The position numbers and the translations under genes were made by a program. Shown piece after piece: positions 1 through 10,832 of a stretch of DNA of 64,000 bases. The DNA is from Scenedesmus sp. ARA3 (Eukaryota > Chlorophyta > Chlorophyceae > Sphaeropleales > Scenedesmaceae), in NCBI GenBank assembly GCA_004335835.1, contig RWJK01001733.1, positions 73,474-137,473 on the forward strand, read 5' to 3'. Below the pieces are notes generated by a model. It was given only the letters and a program-made list of their open reading frames with translations. It ran no database searches and was not told where the DNA came from. The stretch's first letter is position 1. The number at the start of each line of letters is the position of its first letter.

Positions 1-56
<56 letters not shown>
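1..56. repeat. (CAG)n microsatellite at window edge
   Basis: A pure CAG run starts at the first base and degrades into CGG/CAT/TAG variants by about position 80. Its true length is unknown because it is cut by the window edge. It lies downstream of the last visible epimerase exon, so probably in an intron of that gene. Confidence 0.95.
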
Positions 57-57
<1 letters not shown>

Positions 58-291
58 GCGGCATCAGCAGTAGCAGCAGTTGGTTGAAGCTCTCACGGCA
101 GCCCAAGCATGGCACCGCGCCATAGTACACACTATGCCTGGCAGCAATGTTACAGCTCAGCTTTGGCACTGCTGCTGCCAGCGCTAAGCCACTGGGTGCC
201 GGGTTTGAGCATGCCCTGGCAGCCCACACAAGCGTTGCTGATATGGTGTGATAGGCGTCTTATAGGCTGCTGCTGATGTGCCAGGCCTCAC

Positions 292-1715
292 CAGATACTC
301 AGTGGCAGTGTCCATGCCAAGGGCAACATCCACACCATTACCGTCCCTGCAGGCGATGACAGCAGCAAGCAAACAGATTTCTCACACTGGTGCGATTACC
401 ATGACCAGAATGCTGCCTGGGGCGCGAGCAAGCACTGGAGCTGATGCATTGCGCTGTGATGTCGGTAGCACGGATGCGGTGCCCACCAATGCAGCTTCCT
501 GCAAACCATCTGGAACTTCCACGCATCCTTGCGTTTGAAACACGCAACCTTTCAAAACCCCAGCCCCAGAGCAACATATGCATAGCAGCTGCCTTCAGTC
601 TTTACGTAATACCCAGATGCACATACACTGTATGTCATAATGGCACCGTGACAACCAGCTCACTTGTCCGGCACGATCAGCCGCTGGATGATGGCCCCCA
701 GCGGCAGCACCACCACGCTCATGCCCTTGCTGCTTTGCGTGAGTAGCACGCGTGCGGCGTTCACAATGCAGCTCATCTGCCAAGTGTCTGGTATGCATGC
801 ATCCTTCTACACCCTCAGCTGGTGCGCACACAGCTCTAGGGTATGTCATGCACAGCCGTTGCTTTTACTCTTTACAGGCAGCCCAAATGCACACACACCA
901 GCCGGCTCACTTGTCTGGCACGATCAGCCGCTGGATGATGGCCCCCAGCGGCAGCACCACCTCTAGGACAAGCCATGTACAACAGCTTTTACTGTTCACA
1001 TATCGTTCATATGCACACACACCAGCCGGCTCACCTGTCCGGCATGATCAGCCGCTGGATGATGGCTCCCATATTCATGCATCATCATGATGCAGCGTCC
1101 TGTAGCTGAGGCTGTGTGTTGACACTGTGCAAGTTGCACAGTGCGAACACACAGCCTCAGCTACAGGACGATCCATGAGCAGCAGTTGAGTTGTTGTTTA
1201 CATATAACCCAAATGCAACCGACACACCAGCCAGCTCACTTGTCTGGCACGATCAGCCGCTGGATGATGGCCCCCAGCGGCAGCACCACCACACTCATGC
1301 CCTTGCTGTTGCGCAGCGTGATGTACTCGGCCAGCGCATCCGTGCCATTGCTGCTGCCATTTGCACTGGCATTGCTGCTGCCGTTGACACCAGCCAGCTG
1401 TCCTACCCACGGCTGCGGTACAGGGACAGCGCTGGCATTGCTGCTGCTGCCAGTGGCATTAGCTTCGGGTGAAGGCTGGATGCTTGTCACATTCACAGGG
1501 GGAGCTGGGCTACTGGTGGTATCTGCTGCAGCAGGATTGGATTCGTTGCCTGCCGGGCTTGCAGGTGGCAGCACTACAGTGGTGATGTTGGTGCTGCTGC
1601 TGTTGAGGGCGGCCAGTGCTCCAGGCAGAGCAGGTGCCTCTGCCTGGCCTGCAGCAAGCCTGAGCAGAATGCAGCTGGCACAAAGAACAGCTACTGCAAG
1701 CGAAGACCTCGGCAT
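292..1715 (-). CDS. Aldose 1-epimerase, secreted, 5' part only (exons 1-2)
   Basis: Aldose 1-epimerases (galactose mutarotases) interconvert alpha and beta anomers of hexoses. Exon 1 is 1240-1715 and exon 2 is 292-346, joined in phase to read ITLRNSKGMSVVVLPLGAII, then QRLIVPDKDG, then NGVDVALGMDTATEYL. This matches the family's N-terminal pattern (L-x-N-x-x-G-M-x-V x-G-A-I-I and P-D-x-x-G ... D-V-x-L-G-x-D). The donor after exon 1 is GTGAGC, the acceptor CTGCAG, and the donor after exon 2 GTGAGG. Residues 1-24 form a signal peptide (basic start, hydrophobic core, A-A-G-Q-A end). They are followed by about 110 Ser/Asn/Thr/Ala-rich residues with roughly ten N-x-S/T sequons, so a secreted or lumenal glycoprotein is likely. 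The catalytic domain proper lies beyond the low edge. Three partial copies of the exon 1 end occupy intron 1. Confidence 0.82.
653..1073 (-). repeat. Three partial copies of the epimerase exon 1 end, each with donor
   Basis: Copies at about 653-738, 902-962 and 1026-1073 repeat the 3' end of exon 1 plus the first intron bases, including a GTGAGC donor. The first copy still encodes all of SKGMSVVVLPLGAIIQRLIV followed by PDK with a synonymous change. The second encodes the last ~18 codons intact. The third has V to M and K to R changes. All lie in intron 1. Confidence 0.9.
1096..1170. repeat. 75-bp near-perfect inverted repeat (hairpin)
   Basis: The two 37-base arms are centred on the G at 1133. 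They pair at 35 of 37 positions with a one-base loop. The left arm begins CGTCCTGTAGCTGAGG and the right arm ends with its complement. It lies in intron 1 of the epimerase, between the third partial exon copy and the true exon. It could be a fold-back insertion or a small-RNA precursor; the sequence cannot tell which. Confidence 0.9.
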
Positions 1716-3263
1716 CTTTGACGGTGATATTCGGGCTGAAGGTTACTGCTGCTGTCGTTGTGCGGAAAGCAGCCAGAAAAGCAGGCGTGCTCTTGCTATA
1801 CTGTTCTGCAGATGAAAGCCTCCGAAACCGGCCTCGGCTTGAAAGACACGCAGCTTCGTCCTGCAAGCACTCTGCGAATCATCGTTCCGTAATGTCAGCG
1901 GTGGCAGCTTCTCCGCGGCCGACCGTTGCTGATTGCAATACATTGGACGGGCGCGTACGGGATCAGGTACGATTGCCCCAAGCAAGGTCGACAGCAGCGA
2001 CGCTGCGCTGTTCTGACGTTTATGTGTTTGAACCCAGTTCAACTCATAGGCGAGAGGGTGATGCTCAAAGTACAGGTGCAAGGCCAGGGTGCGTACGTGC
2101 TGGAGCAACGGGTAAGGGCGCTGCAAAGCACAATAAACAACAATGGACGTGTAAACAATTGCACAATCCTTGGTTTTACAGCCAAAAGGTCCAGATAGCC
2201 GCAACACTGTAAAATGACCTCAAAGAGCTCATGCTGCAGCACTGCAGTGTATGGTGTGCCCACCAGCCTCTCAGCTGCGCTGTGCATGACATGTCATGAA
2301 TTGCACGGCCGCGGCTGCTGCGGCAGCACTGCTAGCGCCGGCGCCGAGCATGCATACCAATGAGCAGCTCAGCTGCTTGAGTATACCGGCTACACTTGGC
2401 TGCACTGCTTGTCCAGCCACAGCACTGCCTCAGCCACCCTCCGCATGCACCTCAACCCCTCCAACGCCTCATGCACACCTACTAAGTACTTGTGCAAGCA
2501 CTAGTGCAAGAAGAGCTACTCAGCTGCACTTGACAATTGTCTGTTCCGCAACCGCCATGAGCCAGGTGCAGCCGCTATGCTGCTTGGCAGCAACTTGAAG
2601 GATGCTGGCTACCATGTGCATGGCACCGGGGCATGAGCAGAGCTCTCTGGACCGGTACGGTACGGCAACCAGGTCATGTGCTGCAGCTACTGTACTGTGG
2701 TATCTACTATAGTAGACAGCAGGACGGGGGTGCTGCCATACATTAAGAAGTCACAGGCACGCAGCACTCACCAGCGTGTGTTGCGAATGCAATAGCAGAC
2801 GTGTACAAGACGCAACATCAGCAAAACTGGTCTAGTCATCATGCAACCTGCACATCCCTCACCATGTTAACATGCCAGACCTGACAGAGGGGTCCATTAT
2901 CGAGGCCGACATTTATAGAAGGGCCACCCAAGTGCCAAGCGCTAAGACAGCCAGCACTCAAGGCATATGACAGAGTGGCGGCATCACACCAAGATCAAGA
3001 CACCACCAAACAGGCTGCGACTCAGAGCAGCCTTTAGGGGCTGGCTAGCAGGCCAAAAGAAACAACCCTGTCTGTGACACGACATACGCCTGACAGCTGC
3101 TGCAAACACTGACGCATACCGCTCGATGTGCTTGCTTTTTAAACCCCCAAAACCAACATGAGGACCGCTGTCACAACCGCCAATTTAAGCAGCGTGCATG
3201 CCTCGGCCCTGATTTATAAGGTAAGGAGGCAGCACAACCGGTACACCCCCCCTGCTGTTTCAT
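1716..3263. other. Upstream region of epimerase; no supported gene
   Basis: This must contain the epimerase promoter and 5' leader. Open frames on both strands (for example 1743-2207 minus and 2296-2598 plus) show no recognisable domain, and I could not link them to neighbours by phased splice sites. Confidence 0.5.
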
Positions 3264-3848
3264 CTAACCGCGCAACTTCTTGGTGACTGTCAGTGCTGCT
3301 GACATCACCATGAGTAACAGCATCAGCAGCTTGCATGTTGAGAGCGCCACATCAGTGGTTGACAGCACTACATCGGTGATGAACATACACACAATCGCGG
3401 GGCCAGGCGCAATGGTGCTGTCAGCGCCGGTATCAGGCAAGCCTGCAAGCAGCAGCAAGGGCACCATCAGCTACATCAGCACTGTGCACAAATACAACAC
3501 GCGCCTGTCTCAAAGCCTGCTATACAGCACAGCAATCCTGCAAGCATGGCGTCCCACAGCCTGATTTCAACCGCCAGCATAGGGCAACTCAAACAGCAAT
3601 ACTGTCAAAAGCAATACTGCTACTAGCATGGCCAATATCTGCAGTGCAGTTTTTCATAGGACCATACCGTCAGCTGTTTTGTCATGGGTCTCACCTGGCG
3701 GGTATGCTTGCTCCCGCAACAAATTGACTGGCAGCTGAGCTACCGCTGCTATTGCCGCCAATGTTGCTAGTACTGCTACATCTTTATATTCGAATGGGTT
3801 ATCTTTCATCAGGGGCGACCATCTGTTGAGCGCGGCAGCATCATCCAT
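3264..3848 (-). CDS. Hypothetical small membrane protein, two exons
   Basis: I do not recognise this gene. Exon 1 (3695-3848) opens with ATG in a CACCATGG context and ends at a GTGAGA donor. Exon 2 (3264-3442) follows a TGCTGCTTGCAG acceptor. The phases agree (1 base + 2 bases) and give 110 residues. There are two hydrophobic stretches: VAVLATLAAIAAVAQL near residue 25, and a long one near residues 65-105 with a short polar patch (IVCMFITDVVL ... KLLMLLLMVMSAAL). The protein ends KKLRG, which might be a cytosolic tail. An alternative acceptor about 30 bases upstream of the ATG would extend the frame, so the true start is uncertain. The evidence is phase and hydropathy only, with no family match. 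Confidence 0.4.
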
Positions 3849-5105
3849 GGTGTCTGCTGCTGGATCGCCTGGCAGTCCTGCAGAGACACAGCAAGGTGAG
3901 CGTAGTACAGTACAACAGTGTCAGGTGTGGCCTGCAGGGTTTCAATATGCTCTGCCCTCCTGCAAAAGGCCCTGCCTGCATGACTCGCCACAACTGCCTC
4001 ATATATCCTGTTACAGAGCATGCAAATCAACAAAGCTACAGCTGCTGTGCACTGCAAGTCACTATTTGACAAGACGGACTGGGCGAGGTTCCCAGGTTCT
4101 CAGATTCCCTTCTCATCCCTGCATGCTGTACAGCCTGGCTGTCCTGCAGGCCAATCCCTGCATGCTGTACAGCCAGGATGTCCTGCAAGCCAATTCCTGC
4201 ATGCTGCACAGCCTGGCTGTCCTGCAGGCTGATTCCTGCATGCTGCACAGCCTGGCACAGCACTGCCCCAGCTGCTGGCACTGATGTTTGCATGAACCAG
4301 AGCCTTGTTGTGCACTCGGGCGCACACATACATGCTTCATCCTGGAATGGAGGAACAAATAGTACTGACAGCCCTGCTCTGCTGCGTTGTGCAGAAATTT
4401 GATGCAATGAGCTGCAGCAGGCTGGTTTACCTTGTGCTCGTGACCGTGAGCCTGGGTGACTTGGCCCAGGAAGCTTCAAAACACAACTTCAAGGACCTTC
4501 ATATGCGAAGTGGCTGCAGGTGTGTCTCACGATCGCAACAGGTGCTTGCAGGACTCGTGAGGTCTAGGCTGGGACGGTTTTCAGCAGATACGATGCGACT
4601 CAAGTTTGGCTTAAAAACATTCAGTGGTGTTTAAAAGAACAGGATCGAGGTCATGTTATTCGCACTCGTGTTACCTGCGTACTACATTTCAAATGGTAAC
4701 ACAGGTGTTACACCGGGTTTACCGGCATTCGTAGCAAGATGCTGCGAAAGTTGCTGAGAACAGAATATGCAGGAGCAGATGTGTTTCCTTATTTATCAAC
4801 AATTTACTCATGTCCAGCAGCACACTGATTTGTGGCAAGGTGAGCTGCCTCTGACACTTTCTGTGCAAATTTGCAAAAACCAGAACTCTGCAGATCGAGC
4901 CAAGGGTGCCGTAGAGCACGTATGCCATTAGTTCATTAGCTTGAACACAGCATCAGTGCATGATCGCATGCCACAAAAAGTTTTAGAGCGGCTTACAGCT
5001 CATAGCCTTTGGCCCCCAGCAGCGTCCACACTTCCACACAGCCGCATGGGCCGACAAAAGGCTAGGCACAGACCAGCCAGTCACACAACATGCACAAACA
5101 AGCAC
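3849..5105. other. Region with 39-bp repeats; no supported gene
   Basis: Apart from the 39-bp repeat, this holds no recognised coding sequence. A minus-strand open frame at 4719-4928 has reasonable residue composition but no family match and no phased partner. Confidence 0.4.
4118..4260. repeat. 39-bp tandem repeat, about 3.7 copies
   Basis: The unit runs roughly TGCATGCTGTACAGCCTGGC plus TGTCCTGCAGGCCAATCCC and starts near 4118, 4157, 4196 and 4235. On the minus strand each copy holds CTGCAGGACAGCCAGGC. This resembles the acceptor and exon start near 3885 (CTGCAGGACTGCCAGGC), so the array may derive from a duplicated splice-acceptor segment. Confidence 0.85.
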
Positions 5106-5720
5106 TCAGTTGCGCTGCGCGTTGGCCTTGAGCACTGCCAGCGCCGCCGCAGCCCCAGATAGCATCCTGACTGCCTCCTACAACCTCATGCACACACACC
5201 AGCTGTGCACAACTGCGCCCTCGAATGCCGATTCGGCTGCGCTGCGCATTGGCCGTGAGCACTGCCAGCGCTGCATCCTCCGCCCCAAGCAGCCCTGACT
5301 GCCTGCCAAACCAAGAGCACACACACCAGCTCGGCACAACTTGCTTCGCATTCAGCTGGGCTGCGCGTTGGCCTTCAGCACTGCCAGCGCTGCATCCTCC
5401 GCCCCAAGCAGCCCTGACTGCCTGCCAAACCAAGAGCACACACACCAGCTCGGCACAACTTGCTTCGCATTCAGCTGCGCTGCGCGTTGGCCTTCAGCAC
5501 TGCCAGCGCCGCGTCCTCAGCCCCTATTAGCCCTGACTGCCAGCCAAAACCACATGCACACACACCAGCTCGGCACAACTTGTTTCGCATTCAGCTGTGC
5601 TGCGCCTTGGCCTTCAGCATTGCCACCGCAGCGTCTTCAGCCGCAAGCAGCTCCTTAACTGCCTCCCACAACCAGATGCACACACACCAGCTGTAGACAA
5701 TTACGCCCTCAAATGCCGAT
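5106..5720 (-). repeat. Tandem copies of the EMC3 coding end and stop, period 119-130 bp
   Basis: Five diverged copies, with anchors near 5111, 5238, 5357, 5476 and 5596, lie directly downstream of the authentic sixth copy at 5726. Each matches the last ~20 codons of EMC3 (GAEDAALAVLKANAQRS) plus flanking sequence. Several keep the TGA stop. Confidence 0.92.
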
Positions 5721-7097
5721 TCAGCTGCGCTGCGCGTTGGCTTTTAGCACTGCCAGCGCTGCATCTTCAGCCCCCAGCAGCGTCCACTCGTGCTCGCCCG
5801 CGCCCCAGCCCTGCAGCTCCGTCTTGAACGCCGCCTTCGCGTCAAACCCTGCGCCGCCGGCCATGGGGTTCATCTGCCTCTTCATCATCTCCGTCTCGTC
5901 CAGCGTGTTCTCCCTGAACACTAGGCTGAAAGGGCCTCGGCTTGCAAACAGCAGCGCAAAGTAGTAGGAGAGGCTGGTGAAGTAAGAGACGTCGAGTGAG
6001 GACAGGTCCACGCCGCGCTGCAGCATGGGCCGGAAGCGAGGGGACAGCCCGAAGGGCACCTTGCCCATCACGAAGCCGGAGAAGAAGAAGGACACGGCGG
6101 CGCCCATCACAATCTGCGGCAGCATGCCTGCAAGGATAGATGAGAGAGGAAGCCAGCGGTGACAATGCGGTGGTGGCGGAGGTGGCAAGGGTTAGCAGTG
6201 GCTGCGCACTACAGGCAAGCAAGATTGGTTGGGGGTAGGGGAGGGTTGGGTGGGGTGAGCAAAATCAGCTACGTGCATGCTCATGTATGCAAGGATTCAG
6301 GCACCATATCGATAGGAATAGTCCGAAGGGCACCTTGACCATCACATGGCGCCAGTGGTCTGTTGCTGCATGAAAGTTGACTCTCACCCGTGAGGTTCTT
6401 CTTCATCATGTCAACCATGAAGGAGGGGTCGGTGGCCATGGTCTCGTGCATAGGCCGCGTGCACGGCTCCTTGTTGAACACGCCGCTCTCCTTTTCAGTG
6501 AAAAACTCCCTGCAGCAGCGGCAACGGCGCAGCAGCAGCAGTTAAATGCGTACAGGCCCTGGTCACTGCTGTCGGCAGCTGTGCAGCTTCAGGGCATTCA
6601 GGTACGCAGGGGTAGCCGGCTGGTGTCATCAGGCGAGCTTAATATTTGCAGCGCAAGACGTGCATCAGCAGGAGACATCCCATGGCAAATGCACTGCTGA
6701 CAGCTGCACACTGCTGGCACAGCGCTGGCAGCAGGTGCTGCTGAACAAGCATAGGAAGCTGGGGCTGCTGTTCTCCTGCAACTGCCGCACTGCACTCCAG
6801 CGCACAATAGCGGCAGCAGCACACATGCTCAATCATATCAATCTTCACACCCCGAACTCACTTGCGCATGCGGAAGGCGCTCTCAGGGAGCCAGTTGGCT
6901 GCTGCGCGAATGCGCTGGCTGCGTGTCACGCCCTGCTGCTCCTGGATCTCCGCCAGCACCTTGGTGGTGACGGGTGCTGCTGATGTCATCTGGTGTGCGT
7001 ACTGCATCAGCAGCTTCATAAGCACGATGAACAGCGTGAGAGGGATGAACACCCAGTCGCGCACATTGCTGTCTAGCACGAGCTCGTGGTAGCCCAT
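5721..7097 (-). CDS. EMC3: ER membrane protein complex subunit 3 (EMC3)
   Basis: EMC3 is the Oxa1-superfamily core subunit of the ER membrane protein complex, an insertase for tail-anchored and multipass proteins. Exons are 6862-7097, 6388-6509 and 5721-6127. Donors are GTGAGT and GTGAGA, acceptors CTGCAG and TTGCAG, and the phases close to 254 residues, near the usual ~260. The N-terminus (ELVLDSNVRDWVFIPLTLFI) has the first membrane segment. The middle has DPSFMVDMMKKNLTGMLPQI leading into a second segment, then GFVMGKVPFGLSPRFRPMLQ. A third segment follows (SLSYYFALLFASRGPFSLVF). All are typical of the family. The C-terminus (AAFKTELQGW ... EHEWTLLGAEDAAL) is shorter than in animals. The ATG at 7097 directly precedes the conserved start. 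The coding end is tandemly copied downstream. Confidence 0.93.
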
Positions 7098-8409
7098 GAT
7101 GCTGCTGCTGCTGCTGCTGGTGTTGAGGCGCTGATGCTGCTGTTATTGTTCGGCTGCCGCCGCTGCTCGGTCCTGCAGTTGCAGTGCTGCTGTGCTGTTG
7201 CCGCTGGTGTGTGTCCCTGGCAGCGAGTGCTGTGGAAGTATGGTGTTGCAGACTTGCACTAGCCTGCAGCACAGCGGCAACACGGGATGGCGTAATTTTC
7301 GGGGGACAGTGAAGGTAAGGATGTGGTCCTGTTACATGCATTAGCACTGCTGCAGCCGGTTGCGTGCTGTTGGCATAGCTGCTGCTGTGGCGGTTTACGC
7401 TGCTGCTGCTGTGGTTCTCCCAGTGCAGCTGCTTGCGCTGCTGTCCAGTAGCACAACGGAGTATGTTGATAGATAGCACAGTCATACTGGACAGAAGCAC
7501 GTGAAGCATGTCCGCCCCTGGCATGCTGCTGCACTACTGCCATGCAGAGGAGACAAGGTGATGGCGTATGCACTCCCTGCCCACCGGTCACGCGCGGTCT
7601 TGAAGCCTCAACCGACCAGATAAATAAACCATCTTACCTCAAGGTTGATCCCAGCTCCTGCTGCTGTGCTAGAAAGTGCTCACACAGCTGAAGGGTACCC
7701 AACCAGGGCAAACGTGTATGAGCCGTTTGCTGCCTTGATTGAAATCTATCTCATGTACAATGTCGTTTTTCAGCGGTGCAAGCATGAATCGGCGCCTCCA
7801 GAAGTGTGGAGGTGTCACAAGGGTTTGTCAGGCATCGTTTACGCCTCATTTGCGAGTGCAGAGACGCTGGACCTGCTTGCAACAAAACTAACTTGGCGTT
7901 TAGTTGAATCCTGTCAGCTGCGTATGCGATGGTACATCCCAGAGCCTTTGAGCTTTTTGAGTCAACACATGCAAGATTGATGGCTCACTTGCTGCCTACT
8001 CATTGAGGCTGCTCTGAACTAAGGAAACTGAAACTGACACAACACTGCGTCCGATTGAACTCTGCCGTTGCGCCAGCCACCAGCTTGCGTACGTCAGGCT
8101 GCAGCATACTGCAAGTGTACTGCTATGTAGTACTACACAAGCTTGCTGGACACTGACCCGACAGCATGTCGTATCATCAGCTACATAGCCCGTTGCAGCG
8201 CCAAATTGAGCGTGTAAGGCACACCCGGCGTCTAGTTGCTGCCGAGGATGACATGCTGCCATCAACACGTGTGGGCATCAAGCAGATGCAGGTGAGCACA
8301 AGCAGCAGGTGTACAGCAAGTGACTGGTCAACAGACACCACGCAAACAGCGCACAGCCAGGAAGCGTGCACCAAGCAACAGCGCCTGCTGCTCGGCTGTG
8401 CAACAATGA
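7098..8409. other. Upstream region of EMC3 and of the plus-strand poly-Q gene
   Basis: This lies between the EMC3 start and the plus-strand gene, so it probably holds divergent promoters. Two open plus-strand stretches (7645-7980, and 8166-8291 ending at a clean GTGAGC donor) could be early exons of the poly-Q gene, but I could not join them in phase. Confidence 0.4.
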
Positions 8410-9699
8410 GTGGTCTTGCTGCTTAGCTGCACAGGGTACTTCTGCATGTGTGCACAACTTGGGAGAGCGGTCCTTCTGGCAAAAACGCTAGACTATGCTA
8501 CGCTGAAGACCGTGTACCTTGCTTGCCGTTTGCAGCAACGGCTTGCAGCAGCAGCTGCTGCCTCCAAGGAGCGCAACAGCCTGCTCTTGCAGGAACTTGA
8601 GTACACTGCGCAGCCTGATGCATCCTGCAGCCCTGCAGCAAACGTGCAGGTGTGCAACACGTGAATCCTGCAAGCAGCTGCCATGCTGTGTATGTGTCGC
8701 GGCACAACCGAAATAGCAACTTGACCAGCAGGTGTTATGCACACATCAGCTGCCCCTCATCGTCTTATTGCAAAAGCCAAATTCGTGTGTATCCTGCAAC
8801 TCTTTGCATAGATAACACTGGTGCCTCTGCTGCCACTGCTGCCGCTGCTGCTGCGCAGCTGTGGGCGCTGCGTGCTGCCTACCAAGCTCTTGTGGCGCGC
8901 AGCTTCCCTCATTGGTACGAATCTGCAGCTCAGCAACTGGCAGAGGAGCAAGCAGTCCAACAGTGAGTATGCCACAAAGCAGAGCAGCAGCCCTGGCAGT
9001 GGCAGCAGCTTTTGTGTGGACACCATGCAGCAAGCAGGCTAACATGTAGGCAAGCACTTGCATGCACAGAAACACGGGATGCCGTCTGCAGCATACGTGC
9101 TGGCCTAGGTGCAGGCCTACTGTGAGTGATTGTATTGAGCCACTGCAGCTGTGTTGGGCACCCAGCAGATAACAACATCCAGGATGCAGGGGCCATGTTC
9201 AAGCTGCTCCTGGTTTCTCGGCTGTAGCTGCGCGCGCTTTTGTCCTTAACTTTGAGTTGTGTGTGCTGCACGTGACAGGGGTCAGCACCAGAGGCCTGCA
9301 GCGGCACAGCCCCCCAACTGCAGCCCTAGCCGGCTGGCAGCAGGCAGGGAAGCGCAGCCGGCAACAGCCGGCCAGTCCTGCAGCCAGCAACATGCTTGGC
9401 TCACCCAGATTAGACAGCAGCAGCAGCAAACGCAACAGAGGCACTTGAAGCAAGGTGATGACGGGCTTGATAGCTTACGCAACCTGCTGCACAGCCGCAC
9501 ACAGCAGCAGCCCACAACAACTTGCAGCAGCAGCAGAGCCTGCGGCAAGGACTTCCTGCAGCAGGCTGCAGCACTGCAAGGTGCAGGTGCTGCTGCTTTG
9601 CAGCCGGAGGTGCTGCAGCAGCTGACACAGACACTGGCTGAGCAGCTCAGCCTGCTGCAGCAGATGGTGCAACTGCAGCAACAGCAACCCCATCATGCT

Positions 9700-9731
<32 letters not shown>

Positions 9732-10577
9732 TCATACGCCAGCTGGAGGGGTTCTGGCGCCGCAGCAAACAAGCCAGCGGCAACAGCAGAACGAGCTGCC
9801 GCAGCAGCAACAGCGGCAGGAGCCACAGCACCCGCAATGGCCGGCGGCAGTGCTGGATGACCTGTCATCTGAACATGCAGCAGCACCACAAGAAATTGCT
9901 GCGCCAGTGGAGCAGAATGCCAGAAGAGACCAACAGCAACAGCAGCAGCAGCAGCAGCAAGCGCAGCAGCAGCAGGGTGCAGTCCCCCAGGCCACACAGC
10001 TGTTAACAGTAGAACAACTAGAGGCGCAGCAGCAGCAGCATCAGTCGAGTAGGCAGCATCAGTCAGTGAATCTCACAAGCCAGCAAGCAGCAGCTGCAGC
10101 AGCAACCAGCGAGACGGCAACCTGTACGCCCAATGTTCATGACTGGATTGGTTCAAGCGCGCCAGCGGCTGCCGTCGAAGCACAGGAGCCGCAGCATGCT
10201 GCAGCTGCTCTGAGTAGTTCAAGCACGCAGCAAGTGACGCCGGCGGCTGGCACACCAGTGTCACCTGCTGCCAGCGCTGATGTTGGGCAGGCAGCGAGCA
10301 AGCTGCAGTCACAGCTGCCGCAAGTCGCTGCTGTGCTTGCCGGGAGCGAGCCGCAGCTGCTGGACAGTGAGCGAGCTGGGGCTGAGGAAGCGCTGCGTGC
10401 CACAAGTTCTGCTGGCTTGCCTGACAGAGATGACGCGCAACAGCATTCAGCGCTGCACCTGCAGTACAGCAACCCCATGTTTGATGAGGAAGAGCCTGCT
10501 GCAGCTGCAGCAGCAACAGGGGGAGCAGCAGCACTGCAGCTCTGCGTGCCAGACCTGCAGTTGACGCCTGTGAAAGG

Positions 10578-10615
<38 letters not shown>

Positions 10616-10801
10616 TGTGGTTGGGTATCTGTTCCAGCACTTCATCGTCGCTGCCATCTCCCATGTCCTCATCTGAGCTGAGCTTCTCAGAAGAGTCGTA
10701 CGAGGAGGGCTACACACCGTCTTCTGCCAAGCCAGCAGGCGCCAGCCTGCTGCCTGAGGCTGCAGCAGGCGAGCCAGTCGGTGTTGCTGCAGTCCACACA
10801 G

Positions 10802-10832
<31 letters not shown>

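Noticed and set aside
4719..4928. Minus-strand open frame starting MAYVLYGTLGSICR
   Set aside because: Reasonable composition but a stop lies just upstream, there is no homologue I recognise, and no phased exon on either side.
5062..5720. Possible CRISPR-like array
   Set aside because: The repeats are long, contiguous and diverged, without unique spacers, and match the EMC3 coding end.
7645..7980. Plus-strand open frame as first exon of the poly-Q gene
   Set aside because: It ends in a stop without a convincing donor in frame; left as a possibility only.
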